From assembly GCA_900489925.1 (NCBI GenBank), contig UEHQ01000010.1, positions 62,001 through 126,000 on the forward strand: 64,000 nucleotides of DNA. The letters are read 5' to 3'. Below are positions 56,318 through 64,000 of this stretch, piece after piece. The notes under the pieces are model-generated. The model saw only the letters and a list, made by a program, of their open reading frames with translations. It searched no databases and was not told the DNA's origin. Made by a program: the position numbers and the translations under genes. Source of the DNA: Hyphomicrobiales bacterium. Lineage in GTDB: Bacteria; Pseudomonadota; Alphaproteobacteria; Rhizobiales; Rhizobiaceae. How positions within the stretch are numbered: the stretch's first letter is position 1; each line of letters begins with the position of its first letter.

Positions 56318-56763
56318 CGGAAGTCCTGTTTTACCATCTGACGGAATCCAAACTGGAGGACGCGCTGCCGCCATTGCTCGACAAGAGTGTCGAGCGTGGC
56401 TGGCGCGTCTGCGTGCAGCTGAAGGATGCCGCCCGCCGTGACTTGCTTGATCAGCATCTCTGGACGTTTCGTGAAGACAGCTTCCTGCCGCACGGGACCG
56501 ACGAAGCCGATCTCGCAGATCAGCAACCGGTTCTTCTCACGGTGACCACGGAAAACAGCAATGCCGCGACGGTGCGCTTCGTGGTCGACGGCGCGGAACC
56601 GCCGTCCGTCGATGCCTATCAGCGGATCGTTTTCATGTTCGACGGATACGATCAGGAGCAGCTTGAAGGCGCCCGGGCCCAGTGGAAGAAGCTGAAAGGC
56701 GAGGGGCACAATCTCACCTATTGGCAGCAGACTCCTGAAGGGCGCTGGGAAAAGAAGGCTTAA
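56314..56763 (+). CDS. holC: DNA polymerase III subunit chi
   Basis: A 149-residue HolC with [27 protein letters not shown] at the start and [14 protein letters not shown] and [12 protein letters not shown] near the C-terminus. Chi links the clamp loader to SSB. It overlaps pepA by four bases, a conserved pair in proteobacteria, and is convergent with the GrpB gene. Confidence 0.94.
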   Translation: MTEVLFYHLTESKLEDALPPLLDKSVERGWRVCVQLKDAARRDLLDQHLWTFREDSFLPHGTDEADLADQQPVLLTVTTENSNAATVRFVVDGAEPPSVDAYQRIVFMFDGYDQEQLEGARAQWKKLKGEGHNLTYWQQTPEGRWEKKA

Positions 56764-56764
56764 G

Positions 56765-57310
56765 CTAGCTCACGCCGGCCTTGACTAGGACGGCGTCGAT
56801 GAACTCGCCTTTCGCCTTCGTGTAGGCCGCGCGGCTTTCGGCGTGCTCGCCGGCGAGGCCGACTTTCAGCTGCTCGTAGGCGCGGGCAAGTCCGGCATCG
56901 TTGCGCAGGGCATCGCGAAAGACGAGCATTCGGTTCCAGTTGTTGCCGAGATATTCGACGACGTGGACGAGGTGGGTGCGACTGTCACTGGCGTTTCCGC
57001 GGCCAAAAATATGGTCGTCCGGTACGATGTCGCTACCGGCGTACTCGTAGCCGATTTTTTCCATCGGGCCGATGCAAAGCGGCCCGTCGTTGAAATGCTT
57101 GATGCCAACAAGAATGTCGATGATCGGCTTGGCCTTGATACCGGGAATGGCCGTGCTGCCGACATGTTGGATATCGATCGCCATATCCCCAAGAGCCTCG
57201 CGTATCGCGGCGGCTTCGTGGGCGTAGGCGCGCTCCCACAGGGCGTTGGGTTCGACCAGTGAAACCTTTGTCTGCTGCAGACCAAGGCCGAAAGATGCAT
57301 CATCCCGCAT
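56765..57310 (-). CDS. GrpB/UPF0157 family nucleotidyltransferase-fold protein
   Basis: A 181-residue GrpB family protein. The pattern VSLVEPNALWERAYAHEAAAI, IQHVGSTAIPGIKAKPIIDILVG (about residues 48-70) and the HVVEYLGNNWNRMLVFRDALR block identify it; the GST-X14-D pattern places it in the nucleotidyltransferase superfamily. Biological role is unknown. The ATG at 57310 follows GGAGG, but both the Shine-Dalgarno and the start lie in a long hairpin (57309-57363), so translation may be controlled. Confidence 0.88.
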   Translation of the reverse strand: MRDDASFGLGLQQTKVSLVEPNALWERAYAHEAAAIREALGDMAIDIQHVGSTAIPGIKAKPIIDILVGIKHFNDGPLCIGPMEKIGYEYAGSDIVPDDHIFGRGNASDSRTHLVHVVEYLGNNWNRMLVFRDALRNDAGLARAYEQLKVGLAGEHAESRAAYTKAKGEFIDAVLVKAGVS

Positions 57311-57363
57311 GCCGAACCTCCGCGATACCTGTGACCATGTCACCGTATCACGAGGTTCGGCAT
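57309..57363 (-). promoter_or_regulatory. Long hairpin enclosing the grpB-like ribosome binding site
   Basis: ATGCCGAACCTC (57309-57320) and GAGGTTCGGCAT (57352-57363) form a perfect 12-bp stem. Inside, GCGATAC/GTATCAC pair by seven with one G-U that exists only in the minus-strand RNA, and GTGAC/GTCAC close the loop. The total is about 24 pairs over 55 bases. The minus-strand RNA would sequester GGAGG and the AUG. Confidence 0.75.
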
Positions 57364-57370
57364 TTTGGCA

Positions 57371-58297
57371 TCAGTCGTGGAAGGCTTCGACGAACTTGCG
57401 CTTGCCGAGCATGAAGGCATCGGCGACATGGCGCAGCGGCGCCAGGTCGACGTCCGATTCGCCTGCCTTGATGATTTCGGCGAAGCGGCGGTAGAGACTT
57501 GGGTATTCTTCCTCCGGCGCCGAGAACTTCAGTTCGCCGTTGACGGAAAGCTTGGAACCGCCCTCGGCGAGAACCATCTGGCCCGCTGCCGTTTCAGCGA
57601 TAATGTCCCAGCTCTGCTTGCCCGTCTGGCGCCAATCGAATTCAGCGCGTGCCGGTACGTTGTCGGCGTTCTTGAAGTAGAGGTCGGCCGCGATCGGCGC
57701 GTCCCGGTTCTCGGGGAACTCCAGCGTGGCGCTGGTCAGGAAGAGAGCCTTCGGCAGGATGTGCGTGACGATCGACAGCGCATTGATACCAGGATCGAAC
57801 ACGCCAAGGCCGCCGGCCTGCCAGATCCAGTCCTGATTCGGATGCCAGTGGCGAACGTCTTCCTTCCAGATGACGTGCACGCTGTTGATGGTTGTCGATG
57901 CCAGGAACGACTTCGCAGCCTCGACGGCAGCGGCGTAGCGCGAATGCCAGCTGGCAAACAGCGAGACGCCCTTGGCAGCCGCGAGGCTTTCCAGGTCGGC
58001 AACTTCGCTGAGCGTCGCACCCGGAGGCTTTTCGAGGAAAACGTGCTTGCCTGCCGACAGCGCCTTGTGGGCGGCGTCGTAGCGATACTGCGGCGGCATG
58101 CAGAGAGACACGGCGTTGATCTCAGGCACGGCTTCCAGCATCGCTTCGATCGTGGTGAAACTCTGGACGCCATCCACAGTGCCGTGACGGCTCGCCGTCG
58201 CGATCAGGTTGAAATCCGGATTCTTGGCGATGGAGGGGAGGTGCTGGTCGCGGACGATCTTGCCGACGCCGACGATGGCGAGGTTGATAGGTGACAT
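57371..58297 (-). CDS. Gfo/Idh/MocA oxidoreductase, probable D-galactose 1-dehydrogenase
   Basis: A 308-residue NAD(P)-dependent sugar dehydrogenase. The Rossmann loop NLAIVGVGKIVRDQH is about residues 5-19 and the catalytic lysine lies in FLEKPPGATL (about residue 89). Length and overall pattern match the short Gfo/Idh/MocA branch containing D-galactose 1-dehydrogenase, and Sinorhizobium carries such a gene in a comparable position, recalled from the literature and not verified. It starts the De Ley-Doudoroff route. A candidate operator lies upstream. Confidence 0.75.
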   Translation of the reverse strand: MSPINLAIVGVGKIVRDQHLPSIAKNPDFNLIATASRHGTVDGVQSFTTIEAMLEAVPEINAVSLCMPPQYRYDAAHKALSAGKHVFLEKPPGATLSEVADLESLAAAKGVSLFASWHSRYAAAVEAAKSFLASTTINSVHVIWKEDVRHWHPNQDWIWQAGGLGVFDPGINALSIVTHILPKALFLTSATLEFPENRDAPIAADLYFKNADNVPARAEFDWRQTGKQSWDIIAETAAGQMVLAEGGSKLSVNGELKFSAPEEEYPSLYRRFAEIIKAGESDVDLAPLRHVADAFMLGKRKFVEAFHD

Positions 58298-58322
58298 GCT
58301 TGTGGCTCGCGTTCGGTGTTTC

Positions 58323-58348
58323 GCTCAAAAGTATGATTTATTTTGAGC
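58323..58348. promoter_or_regulatory. Inverted repeat upstream of the galactose dehydrogenase-like gene
   Basis: GCTCAAAA (58323-58330) and TTTTGAGC (58341-58348), a perfect 8-bp inverted repeat with a ten-base AT-rich spacer, begins 26 bases upstream of the start codon. Position and form suit a regulator binding site; the regulator is unknown. Confidence 0.5.
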
Positions 58349-58366
58349 CTGTTTTATCAGAAAGAA

Positions 58367-58386
58367 GCCGGCGGGCAAGCGCCGGC
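58367..58386 (-). terminator. Terminator of the polysaccharide deacetylase gene
   Basis: GCCGGCG (58367-58373) and CGCCGGC (58380-58386), six-base loop, followed on the minus strand by TTCTTTCT. It is eight bases past the deacetylase stop. Confidence 0.75.
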
Positions 58387-58393
58387 ATCCGCA

Positions 58394-59224
58394 TTAGAGC
58401 GAAGCGACCTCAGCGGGTGCTGCAGGCTTCCTGAACTTCAGCGTTACCACCTTGTAGCCTTCCGCTTCGAGCTTCGACAGCAGCGTCGGCAGCATTGTTG
58501 CCGTGCGGTTGTGGATGTCGTGCATCAGAATGATACCACGTCCGCGCTTGTGCAGAAGGTCCATCGTTCGCTTCGTCACCGCGGCCGGAGACGTGTTGAA
58601 GTAGTCCTTGCTGTCGACATCCACGTCCATCACGACCATCTCGCGCATCGCAACGGCGGCGCGCAACTTCCTGGTGTCGGCGAGGTAGGGGAAGCGGAAG
58701 AAGTTGACGTCGACGCCTGTGGCCTTCGTCACCGCAGCTTCGCCGCGGGTTACCTCGGCCATTGCCGCGTCGAAGCTCAGCGTGGCCAGATCCTGATGCT
58801 TGTAGGTGTGGCTGCCGATCGCATTGCCATCCAGGGCCACCTTGCGCGCAAGCGCCGGGTGCAGTTCGGCCATCTCGCCGACCATCATGAAGGCGCCCTT
58901 GACGCCGAATTGGTCGAGTGTCGCAAGCACGCGGTCCGTCCGGCCGGGAATCGGGCCGTCGTCGAAGCTCAGCACCACTTCCTTGTCCTGCAGGCGCAGT
59001 TCGTGAATCGAGGAAATAGTCAGCGTGCGACCGGCCAGATTGTGCTTGCTGGCACCGCGCGCCGCAGGCGTTGCAGCGTCGCCGTCGGCGACGGTCTGTT
59101 TGCCTTCCGGCGCGACAATCGACGAGGTCTTGATCGTCGTGTCGGGGGCAGACTGTTTTGCCGTTTGGCAGCCGGCGAGGGCGGCGCAGAGGAGGAGGCC
59201 GGAATAGATGGTGAAGCGATGCAT
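58394..59224 (-). CDS. Polysaccharide deacetylase lipoprotein
   Basis: A 276-residue exported NodB-type deacetylase. The signal ends in a lipobox, LLCAALAGC, so Cys19 is probably lipidated. The catalytic domain has SFDDGP (about residues 85-90, with the catalytic Asp and the metal Asp), HTYKH (about 139-143), FFRFPYL and a C-terminal ILMHDIH. It probably deacetylates an N-acetylated wall or surface sugar; substrate unknown. An Ala/Thr-rich spacer (about 20-70) separates the anchor from the enzyme. Confidence 0.9.
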   Translation of the reverse strand: MHRFTIYSGLLLCAALAGCQTAKQSAPDTTIKTSSIVAPEGKQTVADGDAATPAARGASKHNLAGRTLTISSIHELRLQDKEVVLSFDDGPIPGRTDRVLATLDQFGVKGAFMMVGEMAELHPALARKVALDGNAIGSHTYKHQDLATLSFDAAMAEVTRGEAAVTKATGVDVNFFRFPYLADTRKLRAAVAMREMVVMDVDVDSKDYFNTSPAAVTKRTMDLLHKRGRGIILMHDIHNRTATMLPTLLSKLEAEGYKVVTLKFRKPAAPAEVASL

Positions 59225-59353
59225 GAAAGTTGGCTCAACAAATCAGTAATGAATGTTGAAACAACCTTTCGGATTATGGTTAACGATCGGTTTCAATCGC
59301 CGGGGAAAGCGTTGACGAATGCCAAATTCGCGATGCTCCATCAGGCGGTGTGA

Positions 59354-61237
59354 CTATCCTGCCATAGCCTCTTCGTACTCGGACGACAGCTCCAGCCACT
59401 GTTCTTCTGCCGCGGCGAGCTTCGCGGCGGCTTCGCCACGCTGCTTTGCCTTTTCTGCGGCCTTTGCCGGCGCCTTTTCGTAAAGCACGGGGTCTGCAAG
59501 TTCCGCATCAAGTCCCTGAATCAGTTTCTCCAGCTTGCCCGTCAAGGATTCGATTTCGTTGATCTTTTTCTTGAGCGGGGCAAGCGAGGCGCGCTTGTCG
59601 GCATTCAGCTTGCGCTGATCGGCCTTCGAGGCGGCTTCTTCAACGACCTGTGGCTTCTCGTCCTTCTTTTTGCCGGAGGAGACCACGAGATCGCGATACT
59701 CGTCCATGTCACCTTCGAAGGTCGTGACCGTGCCGTTGTTGACCAGCCAGAGTCGGTCGACCGTCGCCTCGATCAGATGTCGATCATGCGAGATCAGGAT
59801 AACGGCACCTTCGTAGTCGTTCAGCGCTTCGATGAGCGCACGGCGGCTGTCGATATCGAGGTGGTTGGTCGGTTCGTCGAGAATGAGCAGGTTCGGCGCG
59901 TGAAACGCCGCGAGACCCATGAGGAGGCGTGCCTTCTCGCCGCCCGACAGATCCTTGGCGGCCGTCGACATCTTCTCCGTTGCAAGCCCCATCTGGGCGA
60001 CGCGGGCGCGAACCTTGGCCTCCGGTGCCTCCGGCATCAGGCGGCGAACATGTTCCACCGGCGACTCGGCGGGGATGAGGTCGTCGAGCTGATGCTGGGC
60101 GAAGAAGCCGATCTTCAGGCTGGGCGCGAGCTTCACCTCTCCAGCCTCTGCCTCGAGACGGCCCGAGATGAACTTGGCGAAGGTCGACTTGCCGTTGCCG
60201 TTCGAGCCGAGCAGGGCGATGCGATCGTCGTTGTCGATGCGCAGGTTGAGGTTCTTCAGAATAGGCTTGCCGGGCTCATAGCCTACCGCACCGCCGCTGA
60301 TGGCGACGATCGGGGAGGCGGGCTGCTTCTCCGGCTCTGGAAAGGTAATGGGCTGCACGTGATCCTCGATCACCGAGGCTACGGTCCCCATGCGCTCCAG
60401 CGCCTTGACGCGGCTTTGTGCCTGTCGTGCCTTGGAAGCCTTGGCCTTGAAGCGGTCGATGAAGCTCTGGAGATGCTTGCGTGCCGCTTCGTTCTTGGCT
60501 TTCGCCTTGGTCTGCAATTCGTCCGCTTCGGCCTTCTGCCGTTCGAACTGATCGTAGCCGCCGCGGTAGAAGGTCAGCTTCTTCTGGTCGAGATGGACGA
60601 TTGAATTGACGGCGTTGTTCAGCAGGTCGCGATCGTGGCTGATGATGATGACGGTATGCGGGTAGCGCCGCACGTAGTCTTCGAGCCAGAGCGTGCCTTC
60701 AAGGTCGAGATAGTTGGTCGGTTCGTCGAGCAGCAGCAGGTCCGGTTCCGTAAAGAGCACGGATGCAAGTGCAACACGCATCCTCCAGCCGCCGGAAAAA
60801 GACGAAGCCGGCCGCGCCTGCGCTTCCTGATTGAAGCCAAGGCCGGACAGAATGCTTGCCGCGCGCGCTTCCGCCGAATGCGCGTCGATATCGACGAGAC
60901 GCATCTGGATTTCGGCAATCCGGTGCGGATCGGTGGCCGTCTCCGCTTCCTTGACGAGTGCGCTCCGCTCCTTGTCGGCGGCAAGAACGATTTCGATCAG
61001 GGAATCTTCCGTTCCCGGCGCTTCCTGGGCGACCTGGCCGATCCTGGCGTTCTTCGGGATAGAGATCGAACCCGTCTCCGCCCCAAGGTCTCCGGTTATG
61101 ATGCGAAACAGGGTCGACTTGCCGGCGCCGTTGCGCCCCACGAGCCCTGCCTTCGTGCCGGCGGGCAGTGAGACGCTGGCGTGGTCCAGAAGCAGACGGC
61201 CGGCAATACGGGCGGAAACATCGGTAATCGTGATCAT
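59354..61237 (-). CDS. ABC-F family ATPase
   Basis: A 627-residue soluble protein with two ATPase domains and no membrane part. First Walker A GRNGAGKST is about residues 38-46, second GSNGNGKST about 345-353, and both have LSGGEKARLLMGLA-type or FSGGWRMRVALA signatures and LLLDEPTN Walker B motifs. The linker (FERQKAEADELQTKAKAKNE) and acidic C-terminal coiled coil match Uup/YheS-like ABC-F factors that act on ribosomes. The ATG at 61237 has no strong Shine-Dalgarno; an ATG 24 bases upstream is in frame. Confidence 0.88.
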   Translation of the reverse strand: MITITDVSARIAGRLLLDHASVSLPAGTKAGLVGRNGAGKSTLFRIITGDLGAETGSISIPKNARIGQVAQEAPGTEDSLIEIVLAADKERSALVKEAETATDPHRIAEIQMRLVDIDAHSAEARAASILSGLGFNQEAQARPASSFSGGWRMRVALASVLFTEPDLLLLDEPTNYLDLEGTLWLEDYVRRYPHTVIIISHDRDLLNNAVNSIVHLDQKKLTFYRGGYDQFERQKAEADELQTKAKAKNEAARKHLQSFIDRFKAKASKARQAQSRVKALERMGTVASVIEDHVQPITFPEPEKQPASPIVAISGGAVGYEPGKPILKNLNLRIDNDDRIALLGSNGNGKSTFAKFISGRLEAEAGEVKLAPSLKIGFFAQHQLDDLIPAESPVEHVRRLMPEAPEAKVRARVAQMGLATEKMSTAAKDLSGGEKARLLMGLAAFHAPNLLILDEPTNHLDIDSRRALIEALNDYEGAVILISHDRHLIEATVDRLWLVNNGTVTTFEGDMDEYRDLVVSSGKKKDEKPQVVEEAASKADQRKLNADKRASLAPLKKKINEIESLTGKLEKLIQGLDAELADPVLYEKAPAKAAEKAKQRGEAAAKLAAAEEQWLELSSEYEEAMAG

Positions 61238-61284
61238 GATCGGCGTTTTGGCCGAAAGCATCGATCAGTGCAAGAGCCGGTCTG

Positions 61285-62334
61285 TCAGCGCCCGAATGCC
61301 TGCACAGGTTGGCGTCGATTGGATTGCGCGGCGTGCAGGGCAATGCGCGCATTCGCCTGCAGTTGCGATGCGGTCGTTGCGTCGGCGCTCAGCGCGATGC
61401 CGAGAGAGATTGTCAGCTTGGTGGCAGCGACAGTATCGGTTGCCGCGAAGACGATGTTGTCCTCGACCGAGGAGCGCAGTCGCTCGGCGATCGCCATCGC
61501 TTCCTGCATGCCCACATTGGTGAACAGGAACGTGAATTCGTCGCCGTCGGTGCGCGCGACGAAGTCGTGTTTCTTGATCGACTTGCGGAAGAGATCCGCA
61601 AGCTTCTTCAGCAGCCGGCTTCCCGCCTGGGTACCATAGCGGGCGTTCAACGCCTTGAAGTCGTCGATATCGACCATGATGAGCGCGTTGCCTGCTGCAC
61701 CGTCTTCGCTTTCGTAAAGGTCGAGCATCGTCTTGTTCAACGCGATGCGGTTCGGAAGGCCGGTGAGTTTGTCCGTTGCCGATGCGGATTGCGCTGCCGC
61801 GACCCCACGCTCAAGAGCCTCCAGCCGCTCGATGTCGCTTCGCAGTTTGGCTTCCAGGTTCGTCTCGCCGTTGAGCAGTTCTCCGAGCGACGTCGACAGG
61901 AATTCCATTTCGCCCATGAAGGACGACAGGCTTTGGCTGGGGTTGTCGGAGATCGACCGCAGGACGGCTTCGGCCGCTCGCACGAAGGCGTGCTTCTGGC
62001 CAAGGCTCTCGGACAGGCGCTCGGCTGCATCCTGCAGGATCTTCCCGGTTTCCGCCTGCGAGGCGTTGCCGACGAGGCCGCAATGGCCGACGAGGCGATA
62101 CTTCAGGCCAAGCTCATCGAGTGACTGCTGTCGTGGGCTTCCCCCAAGCGCCGCGATGTCCTGCGCGAGCGCGGCGTTCTGCCCGATGATGGCTTCGTAA
62201 AGGAGCTCGTAGTTGCGCGGGATGCCGGCGATTCCGAGCCTGGCGATGTGCTGGCCGATCCGCTGGATATCAGTGGCCGCAGCCGGGCGTGCGGCCTCGC
62301 GCTGAACCTGTGCATTCGAAGCTGCGTTTCGCAT
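61285..62334 (-). CDS. GGDEF-domain protein with altered DGDEF motif
   Basis: A 349-residue soluble protein. The N-terminal half (about residues 15-180) is helical with no membrane segment; the C-terminal half is a GGDEF domain: DKLTGLPNRIALNKTM (about 188-203), LIMVDIDDFKALNARYG (about 216-232) and the active-site motif, which reads RTDGDEFTFLF (about 260-270). The usual first glycine is Asp. No obvious RxxD inhibitory site precedes it. It may still be a diguanylate cyclase or a binding-only relic. It stands alone between the ABC-F and DinB genes. Confidence 0.85.
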   Translation of the reverse strand: MRNAASNAQVQREAARPAAATDIQRIGQHIARLGIAGIPRNYELLYEAIIGQNAALAQDIAALGGSPRQQSLDELGLKYRLVGHCGLVGNASQAETGKILQDAAERLSESLGQKHAFVRAAEAVLRSISDNPSQSLSSFMGEMEFLSTSLGELLNGETNLEAKLRSDIERLEALERGVAAAQSASATDKLTGLPNRIALNKTMLDLYESEDGAAGNALIMVDIDDFKALNARYGTQAGSRLLKKLADLFRKSIKKHDFVARTDGDEFTFLFTNVGMQEAMAIAERLRSSVEDNIVFAATDTVAATKLTISLGIALSADATTASQLQANARIALHAAQSNRRQPVQAFGR

Positions 62335-62475
62335 AACTGCCCCTCGCTCTGTGGCTCGTCCGGCCTGGCGTTGGTTCTGCTATGCCTCCCAGCATTTAAG
62401 ATAGGTTGAATTTGCCTCGTTTCGGGCCACATCCGCCGTGTCGATCCCCAAACGCGGTTAATGCCCCCTTGACGA

Positions 62476-62991
62476 TCAGCCCTCGAGCCACTTCTTGCCG
62501 TCTGCGCGCAGGTAGTAGACCAGATCCAGGACGAGGCTGGGTTTGCCAAGCGCCGTGAGTGTCATGTGGCACTGCCCGCGATGATGGGTCTGGTGATTGA
62601 AGAAGTGGGAAACAGCTGCCCACAGCGGCTGCGTGATCTCGATCGGCTGCGTTATCGGCGTGTAGGTAAAGGTTTCCGCGAGCGTGCTTTCGTCGAGGCC
62701 GTTTACCCAGTCGATGATCCGCTGGTCTTCAACCCGTCTTGCCTGGCGCAGCGACGCGAAATCGTCATGCAATAAGGAATTGAGCTTCACCGGCGCGTCT
62801 CCTTGTCCGGTGAAACGCTTCATCCAGATGCGGTCGGCCGCGACAAGGTGGTTCAGCGTGCCAGCCAGCGACCCGAAGAAAGCGCCGCGGTTGTCGTGAA
62901 ACTCCGCCTGCGTCAATTCCGATGCGGCATCGTAGACGAGAGCATTGGCCCACCGGTTGTAATCGGCAAACATCCTGTATTGCTTTAGCAT
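62476..62991 (-). CDS. DinB family protein
   Basis: A 171-residue four-helix DinB-like protein. The metal-binding histidines are in LNHLVAADRIW (about residue 46), and the FFNHQTHHRGQCHMTL block (about 128-143); a third is expected nearby. The family includes thiol-dependent enzymes and DNA-damage-inducible proteins; role here unknown. GGAGG is five bases before the chosen ATG at 62991; an in-frame ATG at 63003 lacks this. Confidence 0.85.
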   Translation of the reverse strand: MLKQYRMFADYNRWANALVYDAASELTQAEFHDNRGAFFGSLAGTLNHLVAADRIWMKRFTGQGDAPVKLNSLLHDDFASLRQARRVEDQRIIDWVNGLDESTLAETFTYTPITQPIEITQPLWAAVSHFFNHQTHHRGQCHMTLTALGKPSLVLDLVYYLRADGKKWLEG

Positions 62992-63196
62992 TTTGGCCTC
63001 CATTCATTCTTCTTCGCAGTATAGCAGGCGTATGTCGCCTCTTTGGCGGTGATGATCTCATGAAATTGCGTGATGGTCGGTCGACGCGACCTCATGCTCT
63101 ATGACGGCATCGTGAAATTACCGGTCCCCCCTTGTTTTCAGGCAATCGGACGGGTAAACACCGCCCACTTTTCCCCGATAACTGAGGATTATTACA
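62992..63196. promoter_or_regulatory. dinB/ndk divergent region
   Basis: 205 bases without a credible gene. It should contain both promoters; no convincing -35/-10 pair was identified. A GAGGA Shine-Dalgarno precedes ndk. Confidence 0.3.
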
Positions 63197-63619
63197 ATGG
63201 CGATTGAACGCACCTTCTCGATGATCAAGCCGGACGCAACGAAGCGCAACCTGACGGGCGCTATCACCAAGATGCTCGAAGATGCCGGCCTGCGCGTCGT
63301 CGCCTCCAAGCGCGTCTGGATGAGCAAGCGCGAAGCAGAAGGCTTCTACGCTGTTCACAAGGAACGCCCCTTCTTCGGCGAACTGGTTGAAGGCATGACC
63401 TCTGGCCCGACCATCGTTCAGGTTCTGGAAGGCGAAGGCGCCATCCTGAAGAACCGCGAGATCATGGGCGCGACCAACCCGGCAAATGCTGACGAAGGCA
63501 CGATCCGCAAGGTTCACGCTCTGTCGATCGGCGAAAACTCGGTTCACGGCTCGGACGCTCCTGAGACGGCTGCCCAGGAAATCAAGTACTGGTTCTCCGA
63601 CACCGAAATCGTCGGCTGA
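63197..63619 (+). CDS. ndk: Nucleoside diphosphate kinase
   Basis: A 140-residue Ndk. [21 protein letters not shown] is the classical start, and the phosphorylated histidine is His117 in [16 protein letters not shown]. It balances nucleoside triphosphate pools. GAGGA is eight bases before the ATG. A strong terminator follows. Confidence 0.97.
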   Translation: MAIERTFSMIKPDATKRNLTGAITKMLEDAGLRVVASKRVWMSKREAEGFYAVHKERPFFGELVEGMTSGPTIVQVLEGEGAILKNREIMGATNPANADEGTIRKVHALSIGENSVHGSDAPETAAQEIKYWFSDTEIVG

Positions 63620-63664
63620 TTCAAGAGGTCAGCAAATCCGCTGAACGCATTGAAGTGACTCATG

Positions 63665-63691
63665 AAGCCGGGGCATCACCCCGGCTTTTTC
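63665..63691 (+). terminator. Rho-independent terminator of ndk
   Basis: AAGCCGGGG (63665-63673), loop CATCA, CCCCGGCTT (63679-63687), followed by TTTCT. It also lies next to the stop of the convergent hypothetical gene. Confidence 0.9.
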
Positions 63692-63999
63692 TATGTCGAA
63701 GGGCAGGTGTCGGCGCTATCGTAGTCCACCGTGCCGTCCGGTTTGAAGACCTCGGGGTTCTTCGTGTAGAACGGTCCGACTACAAGCGGCTTGCCCGGCA
63801 TGACCGATTGATCGAGGCTGGAAATAACCTCCGTCTTCAAGCTTTGAAGCGTCTTTCCGCTTGTGTCGACCAACCGCACATTGACTGCGTAGGGCTTGTC
63901 TTTCTTGACGCAGTGCACTGCCGGGCTCTGCAGCGTGATCTTGTCCCAGAAGGGATAGATCTTCTCGTTGGTAACGAGGGGCGCGCCACCTGCGGGGTT
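63691..63999 (-). CDS. Hypothetical protein, 5' end outside window
   Basis: The minus-strand frame is open from the window edge to a stop at 63691, giving the last 102 residues. It reads NPAGGAPLVTNEKIYPFWDK, then HCVKKDKPYAVNVRLVDTSG, and ends DYDSADTCPST. Two cysteines 70 residues apart could be a disulfide in an exported protein; the true start and any signal peptide are outside. The beta-rich pattern suggests an Ig-like or carboxypeptidase-regulatory fold; not identified. An internal GTG could mark a shorter start, but the frame continues upstream. Confidence 0.6.
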   Translation of the reverse strand, partial: NPAGGAPLVTNEKIYPFWDKITLQSPAVHCVKKDKPYAVNVRLVDTSGKTLQSLKTEVISSLDQSVMPGKPLVVGPFYTKNPEVFKPDGTVDYDSADTCPST

Positions 64000-64000
64000 C

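Noticed and set aside
62922..63104. 60-codon plus-strand frame between dinB and ndk
   Set aside because: Mostly antisense to dinB, no ribosome binding site, no recognisable content.

Overview
The window is a high-GC, gene-dense stretch of alphaproteobacterial chromosome, almost certainly from a Rhizobiaceae member. The gene order psd-pssA, cysS, purF-cvpA-radA, alr, dnaB, rplI-DUF2232-rpsR-rpsF, fabD-fabG-acpP-fabF-mltG-yicC-gmk, rsmA-pdxA-surA-lptD-lptG-lptF, pepA-holC and ndk resembles the Sinorhizobium/Ensifer chromosome as I remember it; this was not checked by search. About 66 protein genes are supported, two of them cut by the window edges. No rRNA, tRNA, CRISPR, insertion sequence or prophage was seen.

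Layout. 1-5 kb: ygfZ end, small exported or unknown proteins, a NUDIX hydrolase, YnfA, an SRAP protein and an ArgO-type exporter. 5-11 kb: phospholipid synthesis (psd-pssA), an Atm1-like ABC exporter and a large LysM protein with duplicated domains. 11-19 kb: LOG, RarD, a PCMT-like methyltransferase, then a compact minus-strand operon cysS - three tandem GFA/CENP-V paralogues - pip - cimA. 19-25 kb: a membrane-anchored GH25 lysozyme, an SDR, and radA-cvpA-purF. 25-34 kb: conserved genes (alr, dnaB) alternate with accessory transport modules, namely a LysE/RhtB exporter, an AraC regulator with AzlCD, and MarR with an EmrB/EmrA-like pump. 34-39 kb: ribosomal cluster rpsF-rpsR-DUF2232-rplI, a class III cyclase with TPRs and an aldo/keto reductase. 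39-46 kb: fatty-acid synthesis and cell-wall genes. 46-55 kb: an envelope operon PAP2 - lptF - lptG - lptD - surA - pdxA - rsmA. 55-64 kb: pepA-holC, GrpB, a probable galactose dehydrogenase, a polysaccharide deacetylase lipoprotein, an ABC-F ATPase, a degenerate GGDEF protein, DinB and ndk.

Together the genes mostly serve housekeeping: lipid and LPS assembly, fatty acids, replication and repair, translation and nucleotide synthesis. Two transporter modules carry clear candidate operators. The AraC/AzlCD locus has a near-identical 21-bp site in front of both araC and azlC. The MarR/Emr locus has a perfect 18-bp palindrome overlapping a consensus -10 box. No obviously new multi-gene defence or mobile system was found. 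The best leads are those operator pairs, a long hairpin that buries the ribosome binding site of grpB, the triple GFA array with a shared C-terminal motif, the mirrored domain architecture of the LysM protein, and two enzymes with altered catalytic motifs (PAP2 and GGDEF).
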